DNA from: Cordilura impudica
Lineage: Eukaryota; Arthropoda; Insecta; Diptera; Scathophagidae
Direction of reading: 5' to 3'
DNA: 64,000 nt
NCBI GenBank assembly: GCA_963682025.1
Contig: OY821518.1
Location: forward strand, 141,199,529 to 141,263,528
Positions 46,260 to 57,542 of this stretch are shown here, one piece after another. The position numbers were made by a program, and so were the translations under genes. Under the pieces are notes generated by a model, which ran no database searches, was not told the DNA's origin, and saw only the letters and a program-made list of their open reading frames with translations. Each line of letters opens with the position of its first letter. Position 1 is the first letter of the stretch.

Positions 46260-47004
46260 TTTTATTAAAAACTGTTTTTATGGATTAGATTATTTTGTAC
46301 AATAAGTTGATCGAAACTCTACTTTCAGGACACTATATATTGAATGGGGATTCCTACACTATACATTTTTAGGTAGTATTTTTTGCTTATTATGAAATAC
46401 AGACTATTTGATATTAAATTATTATTTAAATTGGTGAACAAATTTCAACCAGCTTACTTATCTTACGAGCCACCATAAATATCCGAGTCTTCGTAGATAA
46501 AACCAAATGCTGGGATGTTTGAGCTTGAGCCAGAAACCACGGAGCAGGATATTTTTAGGAAGCCAGCAAAAACGAAAATAGGCTTCGACTACGGGATTTA
46601 TCGTAAAGTCGTAACTTTTCTAAATAGTTTTCTAATTCGGAGAACAGTGCGAATATACTCGCACAATTCTTCAAAGGATGTAATTTAATCCGAATCATTT
46701 TTCCTTGGTTCTAAATTAATTCTTTGCTAATATCTATCTTTAACTGATTAAAATAATTATTCAATATTCAATATACTTATACGCACACTTTTTGCCAAGC
46801 TAAAGTCATTTGATTTAAAACAATGATATTTCCGTATGTTTAAATCGAAAAAAAAAGCTTAGTAGTTATTTGAAAAATGATGTAGCTTACATCATGTTTG
46901 TATGTATCATACTTGGGAATTTTTCATTGGCATTGAAATTTCATTAGCGCTAAAACAACTAATTTAAACGCCAAAAAATTTCATTGGAATTTTATGGTAA
47001 TTAT
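46260..47004. other. unassigned AT-rich sequence
   Basis: Nothing recognised. Confidence 0.3.
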
Positions 47005-47480
47005 TTTTAAACCCTTCGCACCACTGTGCACAAACCATATATAGGTTTATAATTCCATTTGTAACGCATCGAAATATTATCCGGAGACCCCAGGACCATA
47101 TATTTTCTTGATCCTTTTAACAAGGGATGTTGATTCCATAATCACCGTTTGTCCGTCTGCCTGTGGAAATCACGATCACACACTCAATAACTAAACCAGA
47201 CTCTTCGTTTTTGCATAAATTCGATTGAAAAGCTCACGAGATATGAATGAAAATTTAAAAAATCTTGAAAAAAATGATCGGTGTATTTGTTGTTTTTTTT
47301 AAGATAAGCATATGTTGTAATTCTCATTGTTGTAGTTATTGTAGTTGTGTGTATATAATGATGGAATTTGCAGGGAATCTTTAGAATATCGTGGCGGGTG
47401 AAACTGTGAAGTCCGATTTTTGATTTTTGCTCTGTGGACGAAGGAGTGTGGCAAAATAAAATTTTAATATTGTTCATCTA
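47005..47480 (+). mobile_element. diverged INE/mini-me-like element, family B-related
   Basis: GCACCACTGTGCACAAACCA, then GTAACGCATCGAAATATTAT, and GTTTGTCCGTCTGCCTGTGG with AAATCACGATCAC match the family B and core layout. The interior (AGATATGAATGAAAATTTAA) follows family B loosely. A similar fragment lies at about 48060-48180. Confidence 0.6.
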
Positions 47481-48289
47481 TATATGTGATCCTGCTTAAG
47501 AAAACCCACCTGGTGTGTAAATTTTCATGAATTCACTTTTTTTTGGATTTGTATATAAAAAACTTTAAATTGTCATATGAAACCGCACATAAGTCTCAAA
47601 AACATCGGAAAGTAATATAAAAATGCAATTATATAAAACAGTAAAAGCCCACTTTCTTTCCTTTTTTTTTGAATATTTTCACACTATGACTTCAAAGAGG
47701 ATAGTAATCAAATTTTTTTGCATTTTATTAACACAGCGCTTTGAGACATTTCGATTGATATATAAGATAATGTTGCTCTCTATTGAGAATATATAAGAAA
47801 ATACACTACAGAAAAGAAAACGGCATTAGTGTGTGAAATTGTTTTTCTACCTAATTTTTGGTGTTTTTATTAATTAAATAATTATTTCGATCTCAAAAGA
47901 ATCTATGATATATGCAAAACAATTTATTCTTTTCCTTTTTAATTATCATAAGAACTTCGGCAATGAAATGAGAACGCGCAGACTATTAAAATGCAACACA
48001 GAGGGGGAAACTTTAATTGCGCTTTACTAAAAAACTTGTTTTGATACACCATGTGGGTTTTCATATGCAGGGTGACATATATAAAAATGGATAGACCGAT
48101 TTTAATGAAATTTTCAGTTGATACTGCGAAGTCTGATATTTTATTTTGGTCTATGGGCGGAGAGGCGTGCAATCTGCTTCGTGTTATACTTATGTATTAA
48201 AATTAAAATGCGATATAAAAGCCAGATATTTTCTTAGGGCCAACAACGGGTATTTTATATTTTTCAAGTTTTTTAAGGAAAAAAGTAAA
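47481..48289. other. unassigned sequence
   Basis: Contains the INE-like fragment at 48060-48180. No gene seen. Confidence 0.3.
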
Positions 48290-48425
48290 TAAAGCAGGTG
48301 AGTAGGTAGCGTGCTCGCCTATCATGCGGGGGTCGAGGGTTCGATTCCCACCAGAGGCTTTGGTCTGTCGCTACAAAAACCAGCCAAACGGTCTTTGCCA
48401 CCCGGGTTATCCCTGGACCCAAATT
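48290..48425 (+). mobile_element. tRNA-derived SINE
   Basis: GTAGGTAGCGTGCTCGCC resembles a pol III A box and D arm. CTCGC, CTATCAT, GCGGG forms an anticodon-like arm (anticodon ATC, Asp-like), and GGTTCGATTCC is a perfect B box. No 3' CCA-side acceptor stem closes the structure, and an unrelated tail (GGTCTGTCGC, then CACCCGGGTTATCC) follows, so this is a SINE head rather than a working tRNA. Confidence 0.75.
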
Positions 48426-48518
48426 AGAATACAAATTTAGTTCGCATTGTAATTAATATAAATAAATAAATTAAAAGTAAATAATAATGTTTCTTTGCTA
48501 ACATTTTATATTTTAAAA

Positions 48519-48735
48519 TTGTTTCCCGAAAACAATTTCCCGAAAACAATTTCCCAAATACAATTGCCCGAAAACAATTGCCCGATAGAACAATTCCCCG
48601 AAAACAATTTCCAGAAATTACAACTTCCCGAAAACAATTTCCCGAAAACAATTTCCCGAAATTACAATTTCCCGAAATTACGATTTCCCGAAAAAAATTT
48701 CTCGAAATTAAAATTTCCCTATTTTTAGTTTACAA
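48519..48735 (+). repeat. minisatellite array, left arm (TTTCCCGAAAACAA)
   Basis: About a dozen units of ATTTCCCGAAAACA or ATTTCCCGAAATTACA; a few stray units continue to 48830. The inverse of the array at 49393-49590. Confidence 0.9.
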
Positions 48736-49039
48736 CTTCCCATATGTTCTTGATTTCCCCCATAAAAAAAACTTGCTGCATACGATTTCTCGAAAAAACA
48801 ATTTCCCGCTTATACGACTTCTCGCCCTTCCTCTTCCACCCTCCCTCGTCATCCGGACCTATTTATTGGTGTGTCATACGCTTATTTTTTCATTGTGACT
48901 TTGAACACTTCGGTATTCAGACCTCCCGACGGATAACGCTCACTCCATCACATCCTGCCCATGCAGTAGCTGCTACGGAATCGTTACCATCTTGCATAGC
49001 GAAGTTTTTTAGTTATTTGGGTTGTAATACTCAGTTACT

Positions 49040-49392
49040 ATGCCACTCGAATTCGTGGATAGCGAAAAAGGTAAACCGAGGTTGCTTTTTAATGGTTTCT
49101 TGTATCATGACGATGGTCAGCCCGTTGATAGCGTTTATTGGCGTTGTATCCTTTATCGAGGAAAACATTGTACCGGTATGTCCATAACTTGCAACGATAC
49201 TATAAAAAAGAGGCTCTTCACAATCACAGTGCCGAAACGGCTTTCGTTGCTAAAGAAAAAATCGTTAATGAGCTGAAAAATCTTGCCCGGACCACTACAT
49301 CAAGTGGTCATAAACTGATTGTTCGCGCTTCGGCCGGAATTTCTGATGGTATTGTTTCGGAAATGCTATCAACAAGCTCTTTGAAGAAATAG
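49040..49392 (+). pseudogene. FLYWCH-type zinc finger fragment, perhaps from a MULE
   Basis: From the ATG at 49040: MPLEFVDSEKGKPRLLF, NGFLYHDDGQP, YWRCILYRGKHC, matching the start and both Cys of a FLYWCH finger (GKP.L...GY.Y....YWRC....C). A frameshift at about 49170 leads into the 49138 frame, which supplies ALHNHS, the two His ligands, then a helical Lys/Glu-rich stretch ending at TAG 49390-49392. FLYWCH domains occur in fly regulatory proteins and at the N-terminus of Mutator-like transposases; the short context cannot decide. The coding part stops exactly where the right minisatellite arm begins. Confidence 0.68.
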
Positions 49393-49590
49393 TAATTTCG
49401 GGAAATTGTAGTTTCGGGAAATTGTGTTCTGGAAATTGTATTTCGGGAAATTGTAATTTAGGGAAATTGTAATTTCGGGAAATTGTGTTCGGGAAATTGT
49501 AATTTCGGGAAATTGTCATTTCGGGAAATTGTGTTCGGGAAATTGTAATTTCGGGAAATTGTTTTCGGGAAATTGTTTTCGGAAAATTTT
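49393..49590 (-). repeat. minisatellite array, right arm (inverted)
   Basis: About ten units of TTTCGGGAAATTGTAA and TTCGGGAAATTGTG, the reverse complement of the left-arm motif. Confidence 0.9.
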
Positions 49591-52299
49591 CCGCAAATCG
49601 CATTTATACTTATTTTATGCGTTTTATACTTTTGGTTTCTCACAATTGCCTCATTAATCCAATAAAAATCCAATAAAGGAACAAGCAACTGTTGCTAGGG
49701 CTTAAATTCTTTCTTAAGTGTACGAAAAATAAATTTTATTTAATAAAAGTTTAACAAAAAGTGACATAATATTTTTGAGATAGCTCCATTTATTATATAC
49801 AGCTTAATAATATTATCATATAAATTTAATTACTGTTTTAATTGTTGTATTAACTTGGTCGAAAAAAAAAACTTATTCGGAGGCTGAAGCTAATATTATT
49901 GCGGCTCCCCAGCCCTGGATATAACTCATAATGAAGAGTCTTAAATTATTCATAATTGTTTAAACTTACAGGTCAAAGTTAAGTTTTCTAGTTATATCTC
50001 TCATATGAACATACTTAAGAAAAAAAAGCTGGTCAGAAAAAAGGTAAATGTTATTAAATAGGAAATACAGAAGATAAATAATTTTATTATTTTTGCTCAT
50101 TTAATCGGGTAGCTCGATTTTCATTCTTCGGCTTTCCTCCTAACCTACAGTTAATTATTTCTAATTACATCAACTTAATTAATTTAATCCGTCATAAAGA
50201 TACATAAGGCAATTAAGACTAAAGATTTTCAATAAATCAATTTTATCTGAACATGTAATTAAACTGATTTTTTGATTAAACAGTGAAACCCAACATTTTG
50301 ATTCATTCACAGTGTTGATGGTGATTCGCATTTTGTATTAAACAGATTTTGTAGTTTACAATGAAAACTAAAAATTACAACAGTATGAATTTTGTATACA
50401 ATATAAACAACAAGAGCAAATTTTGTTATAGGCCTAAACGAAGGTGACCTTCGTATTAAAATACTCGTGTGTTAACTGAAAGCTAAATATTTTAAAGCCC
50501 TTCAAACAAACTTGAATGTCTGGAGACTTTGAAACGTGAACGAAGCATTTAGATCTAAAATATCAAATAAAATGCGTCCATTAACACATAACGTACTATT
50601 GACGGTCATATGACCGTTTCTTGTTAAGCATTTAACACTTTAGATGTTGTTAAAAAAGGCTTCTTACTTAATTCAGGGGTCCATTGGCATTCCACGGGAC
50701 GAATAGGTGTTCCGCTCAGTCCCCACCGTAAATCCAATTTGAGGTCTTTATGATTCTTTTAAGTTATTATATTTCAACGTTTGACAGATAAGAGAGATCA
50801 TAAAGTAGCAACAACCCCAATGTCCTAAGTCTAATTGTGGAGAGGTCCACTTTCTGCACATTCCTGTAGCTGCGACAGACACATTTAACGAGACCCGGAG
50901 GCATTCAGCATGGTTATAATTTGATTATCTATATTACTATTAAGCTTACTATACGGAAGCAGTCTATTTCTTGAGGTGTTTTAAGAAAATATTCTACTAA
51001 TGACGTGTTGGTAATCTTAGTGTTAATTTATATATAACGCACTTTACACACAAGTGGGTACAGTACAGTAGGTATGAGAGAACGCGACGAACTTAAAAAA
51101 TTAAACAGAGAAACGAAAAACAATTGAATGACACGACAAAAATACGTATTGTTAGCCTTGATAAATAAACAACAAAAAAAAGTATAAACAACAATAAGAA
51201 ATAGAACAGAATTAACAAAATTTTTGAAAATAAGGTATTGTATTATAATTTGTGGTTGTTGTTGTAAAGGGCTTTTGAAAACTTAATACTATTATTGTTG
51301 TTAAAAGTGTAAGATAGAGGTACCTACTTAGGGTTGAGGAAGCACAGTAGTACGAATATTGATAAAACTACGGAAGAATAATATTACCGTTTCAAATATG
51401 CATTATCATGATCGACTCTCAATAAATTCAATCAATCATGATACTTTTTATTTAAAAAAATTTTTTGATTGTGAGAATTTATATATTGATGATATGCATT
51501 AAAGTGACATCCGGCCTAGTTAATTTACTAAATTTTACTTTATTAAATTTTTAAGTGGGTCAAATCGAAAGAAATATATTTTCGAAATTTTTGCATTCCC
51601 TCAGTTTTTCAAAAAAAAAATTTTTTGGGAAAAATTTGTTAAAGCGCCAGTAGAAAATAATATGGAAAGTTTTATATGAGATTAAAAAATGCACTACAAA
51701 ACCAAAAAATACGCTCTAAAAATTAAACTTGATCATAAAGTTTAAATAAAGTTGATCTAAGAACTATTGTTTTCCGAAATATTTATTAAAAATTTAATTC
51801 TTTTAACAAAATTTTTCAAAAAATTTTGCTTATTTTGATCTGGCAAGCCTAAATTTAGTTAGTACTCATTTCATAAAAATATATTGCGGCTAAGGGTAAA
51901 CGTTTTCGAGATATATGGGATTATATGTGAGAGGCCAAAATTTTACGTTATACGATCTGGTAAATCTAGTTACCAAAAATTCATAGGAGCTGTTGTTGTT
52001 AGTGGGGGCGAAATATCAACCATGTTTTTCCGCCCTGCCAAAATGTTTGGTTTTTCGTGGGACCTTAAAATTAGTTAGTCAATAGGAAATTTCAAAGAGG
52101 GTGCAAAAGTTCAACCATTTTTCTATACCACACTTAGTTTTTGAAATATAAGCCTTCGTTCTTTCTTCGTTCTTTCTTAGTGCATAATTAGGATGGAATG
52201 TTCCAAGTAGCAAAATTAAAACTTTTTTTCTACGGTTCTTAGATTTGGATATACAGCTTTTGACATAAAATGCTTTTTACATAAAATGCTTTTGTTTTT
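49591..52299. other. unassigned AT-rich sequence
   Basis: About 2.7 kb with no gene, family match or repeat boundary recognised. A GACGGTCATATGACCGT palindrome lies at about 50603. Confidence 0.35.
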
Positions 52300-52735
52300 A
52301 AACTCTTTCTTTTAGCTCGCACTCTCTGTCATTCTGTCTGTCGTGGAGCAACCCCATTCCCCCTTATCCAATCCATCTGAAACTTGGCCCATAGTCTTCT
52401 TGTGACTATGTATTCATTTTGAGGTAGCCACGCACAGTCGCGCATAGTCACGCACAGTCACAGAGAGATTAAAACCTCACTTCCCTTATCCGATCGATCT
52501 GAAACGTTGTCCATACACTTGCTGTGAATAAAAGATTAACTTTTACATAGTTACGCACAGTCGCGCACAGTCATGGAGTGATTTAAATCCCATTTCCCCT
52601 CATCCAATCAATCTAAAACTTGGTCCATAGACTTATTGTGACCAAAGATTACTTTTAAAATAGTCACGCACAGTCACGGAGAGACTCAAAACTCATATGC
52701 ATAAGGAAAGAAAGAGTTTTAATAAAAACTTTGTT
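52300..52735 (+). repeat. satellite array bounded by inverted ends
   Basis: Three to four units of the 42-46 kb satellite between AAACTCTTTCTTTTAGC on the left and GGAAAGAAAGAGTTTT on the right, which are inverted. The left flank GCACTCTCTGTCATTCTGTC and the right flank are the same as at the 45.7-kb junction, so array plus ends move or duplicate as one unit. Confidence 0.8.
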
Positions 52736-52939
52736 TTTATGGGAGAGATTATTTATAAAATATTTTTTCCATGTAGTCATCATATTTCTTTTACATATAT
52801 TTAATATTTAATAGTTAACACATAGCAAAAAAAAAAAAATAATTAATAAACTATTTTAAAAATAAAGTATACTGTAGGAATTTGACTGAAAAAAAATTAT
52901 GATATTAAGTGGATGTTCATACTTTTTTTTTCAAAAATT

Positions 52940-53578
52940 TGTTACAACATCCTTTCCGTTATCACTGCCAAACATCTATTGCGCGTTGGTGTTATGTATG
53001 AGACGCCGACAACATTCCACTGGTATTGACTAACACGCCACCTTCACTTGCTCAAAAACAGTTGCCTTATTTGTTATACTTTTGTGTATAACGGCTATTT
53101 TAACGTCACTCCAGAGATGTTCACTAGGGTTCAAGTCTGGCCTGGATGATGGCCACACTCCAAAACACGAACGGAATTTTCTGCAACAAAATTATTTTTT
53201 TAACTGGACCGTATGCTTCGAATCGTTGGCATTGCCATATACCAGGCAAATTCTCTCTGCCCACGCAACATGACGTTATTTATTATTTAATTTTCCATAA
53301 GTTTTAGGGATTGGTATGAAACCATTCCAGGAAAAACATCCTCTTGTCATAGTTGATTCTTAACTATGCATGAAACATAGCGAAGATTAAATTCTTGCTT
53401 GATGGACCGCCTAACATATCTCCGACCATCAAGAGCAAGGCAATATATTTTTGTTGCATCGCTGCAAAGTACACATTTCCTTTAAGACTTGGCGACGTAT
53501 ACACGACGTTTTCTTTGAATACTTCTCTGAAGCGCATTCCTGTGTGCTACTCTGCCTTCTAGTCCGCCTTCTACCAAA
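52940..53578 (-). pseudogene. Tc1-like transposase relic, cut by Transib-2
   Basis: From 53578 downward the minus strand gives GLEGRVAHRN (end of the DNA-binding region), CSDATKI with the first catalytic Asp, LDGRRYVRRSIKQEF, and after frameshifts RPDLNPSEHLWSDVK at about 53130, with the catalytic Glu of DD34E in PSEH. The middle motif with the second Asp is missing. The upstream part is cut off at the Transib insertion (target CGCCG) and was not recognised beyond 58226. Different from the Tc1 relic at 4.8-5.6 kb. Confidence 0.78.
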
Positions 53579-54138
53579 CGCCGCACAGTGGACCATATTT
53601 TGAGAAGGCGGCCAAAAATCATTTTTTCTTTGTTACCGATTTTTAAGTTATGTTATTCATTTGAAAGTAAATACTAGTAAACCTCGGGAGCCAAAAAATT
53701 GCGACTCTACCTCAACTATATCACAGCGAACAGGGTCTTCGAAAAAGGGCTTTCTCAGTATTTTGCTAAAATTAAAAATTTCTTTGTAAATTTTTATTTT
53801 TGAATGACTGTGACTTTTTTGATTTAAAAGATTTTGAAGTGAAATAAATTTTATATAATTTTGTGGCCTCCATACTATTAATTTTAAAAACGTAAAATCA
53901 CTGAGTCATTCCGAAATTAAAAAAAAAAAAAATTTTTAAAAAAGGTCCAAATTTTCCGAAAATCTCCTACTTAATAGAGCATAACTCCTGCCAGTCAAAA
54001 GCAGTCAGAAAAAGTCTTGCACTTTTCTATAATCCGAACCCTCTCCTATACTCCTATACCATTATATACCCGCCAGTTTCCGCCCGTGTGCACCAGAACA
54101 TTTTTTCTGACCCAAAATTAGATATTTTCTGCAAAATT

Positions 54139-54319
54139 TATGAATACAAAAGTTGTCCACTATGTGGTTAGGATATATTAAGTTTGAGGTGATGTTTGTA
54201 ACTGCCAAAAATATTGGACCTTTATCCGTCTTTTATTATACGGATCGACTCAAAAACACTTTCTGAGTCGATTAAACGATGTCCGTCCGTCCGTCTGAGT
54301 GTTATGAATACAAAAGTTG
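54139..54319 (-). mobile_element. old family A fragment with 17-bp flanking repeat
   Basis: CCACTATGTGGTTAGGATAT, GTTTGTAACTGCCAAAAATATTGG and GATGTCCGTCCGTCCGTCTG follow family A in reverse orientation with much divergence. TATGAATACAAAAGTTG occurs at both sides (54139 and 54303). Confidence 0.65.
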
Positions 54320-54559
54320 GTCGTACCGGTGCACCGCGGTGTATTTTTTTGCGTGTCGGTAGAGTTGTCAGGAGTTGTTATATACTTATAAAAAAGGGTT
54401 TTGATAAAATGCGCTTAATTGTTACAGGTACATTTACATAGGTATCTTTCAAAAACATTAATAGTCTGAATTAGAGTTATATAGTTTAAATACCTGACAA
54501 AATGGGAAACAATTTAAATAACAGGTAAATGGTAAAAAAAAACTATTGCGACATAGCCC

Positions 54560-54740
54560 TTTAAGATATGAGCAGGTATGCTTCACCTTTTAAAAGGGGT
54601 TAGGGTGTGGGTGTGTGGTTATGCTTCTAAAAGTGGTAATAAAAGATAAAAATTTGTTAAGATATGAGCAGTTATGTTGTTGGTTTTTTATGCTTCCAAA
54701 AATGGTAATAAAAGATAAAAATTTTTATTGTTCATAATTG
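54560..54740 (+). repeat. imperfect tandem repeat of about 90 bp
   Basis: AGATATGAGCAGGTATG and GGTAATAAAAGATAAAAATTT each occur twice in order. Confidence 0.75.
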
Positions 54741-54801
54741 CTAGAAAGAGTGTTTGTTTATAATAATGTTTTCACAATTATAATTCATTACAATTTGTGC
54801 A

Positions 54802-57542
54802 ATGGCTAAGTACTGTTACAGAGATTTGGCAGATATTTATTTTCGACGAAATGATGTAGACGATGTAATTTTGCACATAGTGAGCAACGACTTCTTTAAG
54901 AATTGTAACATAGAAGACATTGAAATGCACAAAGGAAAAATTACTAATTTTGCATCGAATTTGAAAAGACGGTACATTGAATGCTCTCATAGCAAGGCAA
55001 AGATGTACAAACGATACCAAGACTGGTTAATAAAGCAACTGATTTTTGAGAGTGCATCTACAACTGCCAACGAAAGTGGAAAAAGGGTCGACCAGCAAAA
55101 CCAATTGACGGATGTAGTGAAAGATCTCGAAGGCGCAAGTTTTGCACCAAATTCAACCAACCCAAAATAAAAAAATAAAATTGAAATAATTGAAAAAATA
55201 GTAGAAGCGAGCCCAAGGCGCTCGCCAATTGAAGATACAAAATTTACGCCGGAAGAAGCGTTCGACCTATTTTTGGATTTGAAATTGACCAAAAATCAAT
55301 ATAAGGAATTGCGGAAGCGAACCAATGAAAAGAATTGTGGAATTTTTCCAGAGTATCGAGATTTAGTTTCTGCCAAAAAAGAATCCTTACCTTCACAATC
55401 TGCTATTAGTGTCACTTCAACATCAGCACAAATAAAATTGCAAGATCTCTTTGAACATACTGCAGAACGATTGCTAAATACGTTTGATACTGATCATTTA
55501 AAAAAAAATTGGTAATGGCAGCATTACTTTAATTTCTAAGTGGCGATGTGATGGATCCTCTGGTCAGAAATAATACAAGCAATTTAATACCGAAAATTCA
55601 TCAGATGCTAATTTATTTATGGTATCTTTCGTTCCATTCCGCTTAACAAAAAGGTATAGCGTCTTAGAGCCATCAACTAGTAGAGCAACAGAAATTGATA
55701 TATGGAAAAATGAAATTCCTTCTTCAACAAAGTATTGCAGACCAATAAAATTTGCATTCAAAAAGGAAACCAAAGATGTCATAACTGAAGAAGTTCAAAA
55801 AATAAAAGATCAAATTAAGGAACTTCAACCAGTAATATTTAAATTTGATGACCAAGACACTGAAGTACATTTTAAAATATGTCTCACAATGATTAATGGA
55901 AAAGTTGCACAAGCTTTAACGGAACAAAGTCAATGTCAAGCTGCATTATATGCCAAAAGACATCAAGTCAATTAAGACAACCCCCACCAGAAGACGATAG
56001 TTTTAAGGAAACCTACGAATTTGGAATGTCTCCTCTTCATGCTAGAATACGTTTCATGGAGCATATCCTTAAATTGGGTTATGATTTGGAATGTGGTCCG
56101 TTAGGCGAAACAGTGAGAAAAAACAAAGAACATGAAGAAACAAGTAAGAAAATTATAGTCGGTCTAGACCGACTATACGATACCCTATACCATGCGTTTA
56201 GAAACCTTATCTCTTAGGCCCAACTAACTGGACATAGAAAATAAGCAAAAACCAAATTTGAGTGGGATTTTTATTAATTTTTTTGGCTGCATATATGAAA
56301 AAGTTCATATCGGATGTTATATCTATATCGCGACTAGGTCCAAAAATGGACCGATCCTGATCATGTTTGGAAAAGTCTCGTGTATTTTGCAAAAATATGT
56401 AGAAACAAAATTTGAGAAGAATCAGTGCAATATTTTTGTTTTTTAATAGATTTAAGTGAAGATCGGGAAGCAGCCCTATATGAAGCCAAAGGGATCATTT
56501 TTGGACTACTCATTAATGGATGTAATGAACGCATATAAACCCAATTTGAGTAAGATCTATATGACAATTTGGATCTTATGGCAATTTATGTCGATTTCAT
56601 AGGGGTAATTTGTATGGGGGCTAGGTCTGAACATGGACCGATTCTCACCAATTTCAATAGCGTTCATCCCATGGCCGATAAAAGCTTATATACCAAATTT
56701 CATCAAAATATATTCATATTTGCGACCTGCAGTTTGATTACAAGCTTTACATGGACACACAGACGGACGGACGGACGGACGGACGGACATTGTTAAATCA
56801 ACTCAAAAAATGATTCTGGTTCGATCGGTATAATTAAAGATGGGTCTAGGTCAAATATTTTTGGTTTTTACAAACAGCAGCACAAAGTCATTATACCCAA
56901 ACCACATAGTGGTATAGGGTATAAAAAGAAAGCAAAAAAAAAACAAATTCAACAAAAATATCTACAGCTAGGCCTCGTAATCGACCAACCAAAACAAGGG
57001 GAAGGAAACACAAATGATGGAAATACTGCAAGGAGATTTTTTTCCGATCCGGAAACTGCAGCATCTATGACAGGTGTAGATCATGAATTAATAAGACGAT
57101 TCAAAATCATATTACAAGTTCTAGCATGCAGCAGAGAGATAAATGCAAAAAAATTTGGAGAGTACGCCAATAAAATGGCTACACTTTATAGTGAAAAATA
57201 CTCTTGGAGATATATGCCATCCACAGTTCATAAAATTTTGTACCATGGGGAACAAATAATTCAAAACAATATGCTACCAATAGGAGATCTATCTATGAAG
57301 AAGGGCAAGAAAAAAGGAACAAAGACTACAGATTCTTTCGCGAGCACAACACAAGGAAAATGTCCAGATGTTGTACTAATGAAGACCTTATCACTATTTT
57401 GTTGTGCACTTCAGATCCATGTATGTCCAACATTCGTCAAAAATGGAAAACTACCTCTATTGAATTAGACGAAGAAGCTAAACAACTTCCAGAAGATGTA
57501 AATCAAGGCTATTTAGAAGAAATTTTTACTAAAATTGGTTGA
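54802..57542 (+). pseudogene. Transib transposase, interrupted by an INE copy
   Basis: Better preserved than the 18-20 kb copy. From the ATG at 54802 the N-terminal domain runs to TAA at 55168, then continues in the same frame to 55513. After a frameshift comes KWRCDGSSGQK with the first catalytic Asp and a TAA right after it. TMINGKVAQAL at about 55890 has Asn where the second catalytic Asp is expected. CIIC and MSPLHARIRFMEH follow to 56138, where family A copy 4 is inserted. The gene resumes at about 56927 with NDGNTARRFF, FGEYANKMATLY and LPIGDLS; a frameshift at about 57290 leads into EKRNKDYRFFREHN and ends at TGA 57540-57542. It would act as a RAG1-related recombinase; it cannot now. 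Confidence 0.93.
56139..56926 (+). mobile_element. INE/mini-me-like element, family A copy 4
   Basis: Perfect hairpin AGTCGGTCTAGACCGACT at about 56158; five or six GGAC units at 56761-56787; the shared open frame at 56569-56796. It disrupts the Transib transposase gene, whose reading resumes after it. Confidence 0.9.

Noticed and set aside
48310..48360. A functional tRNA-Asp gene
   Set aside because: No acceptor stem closes and the T-arm stem is imperfect; a SINE fits better.
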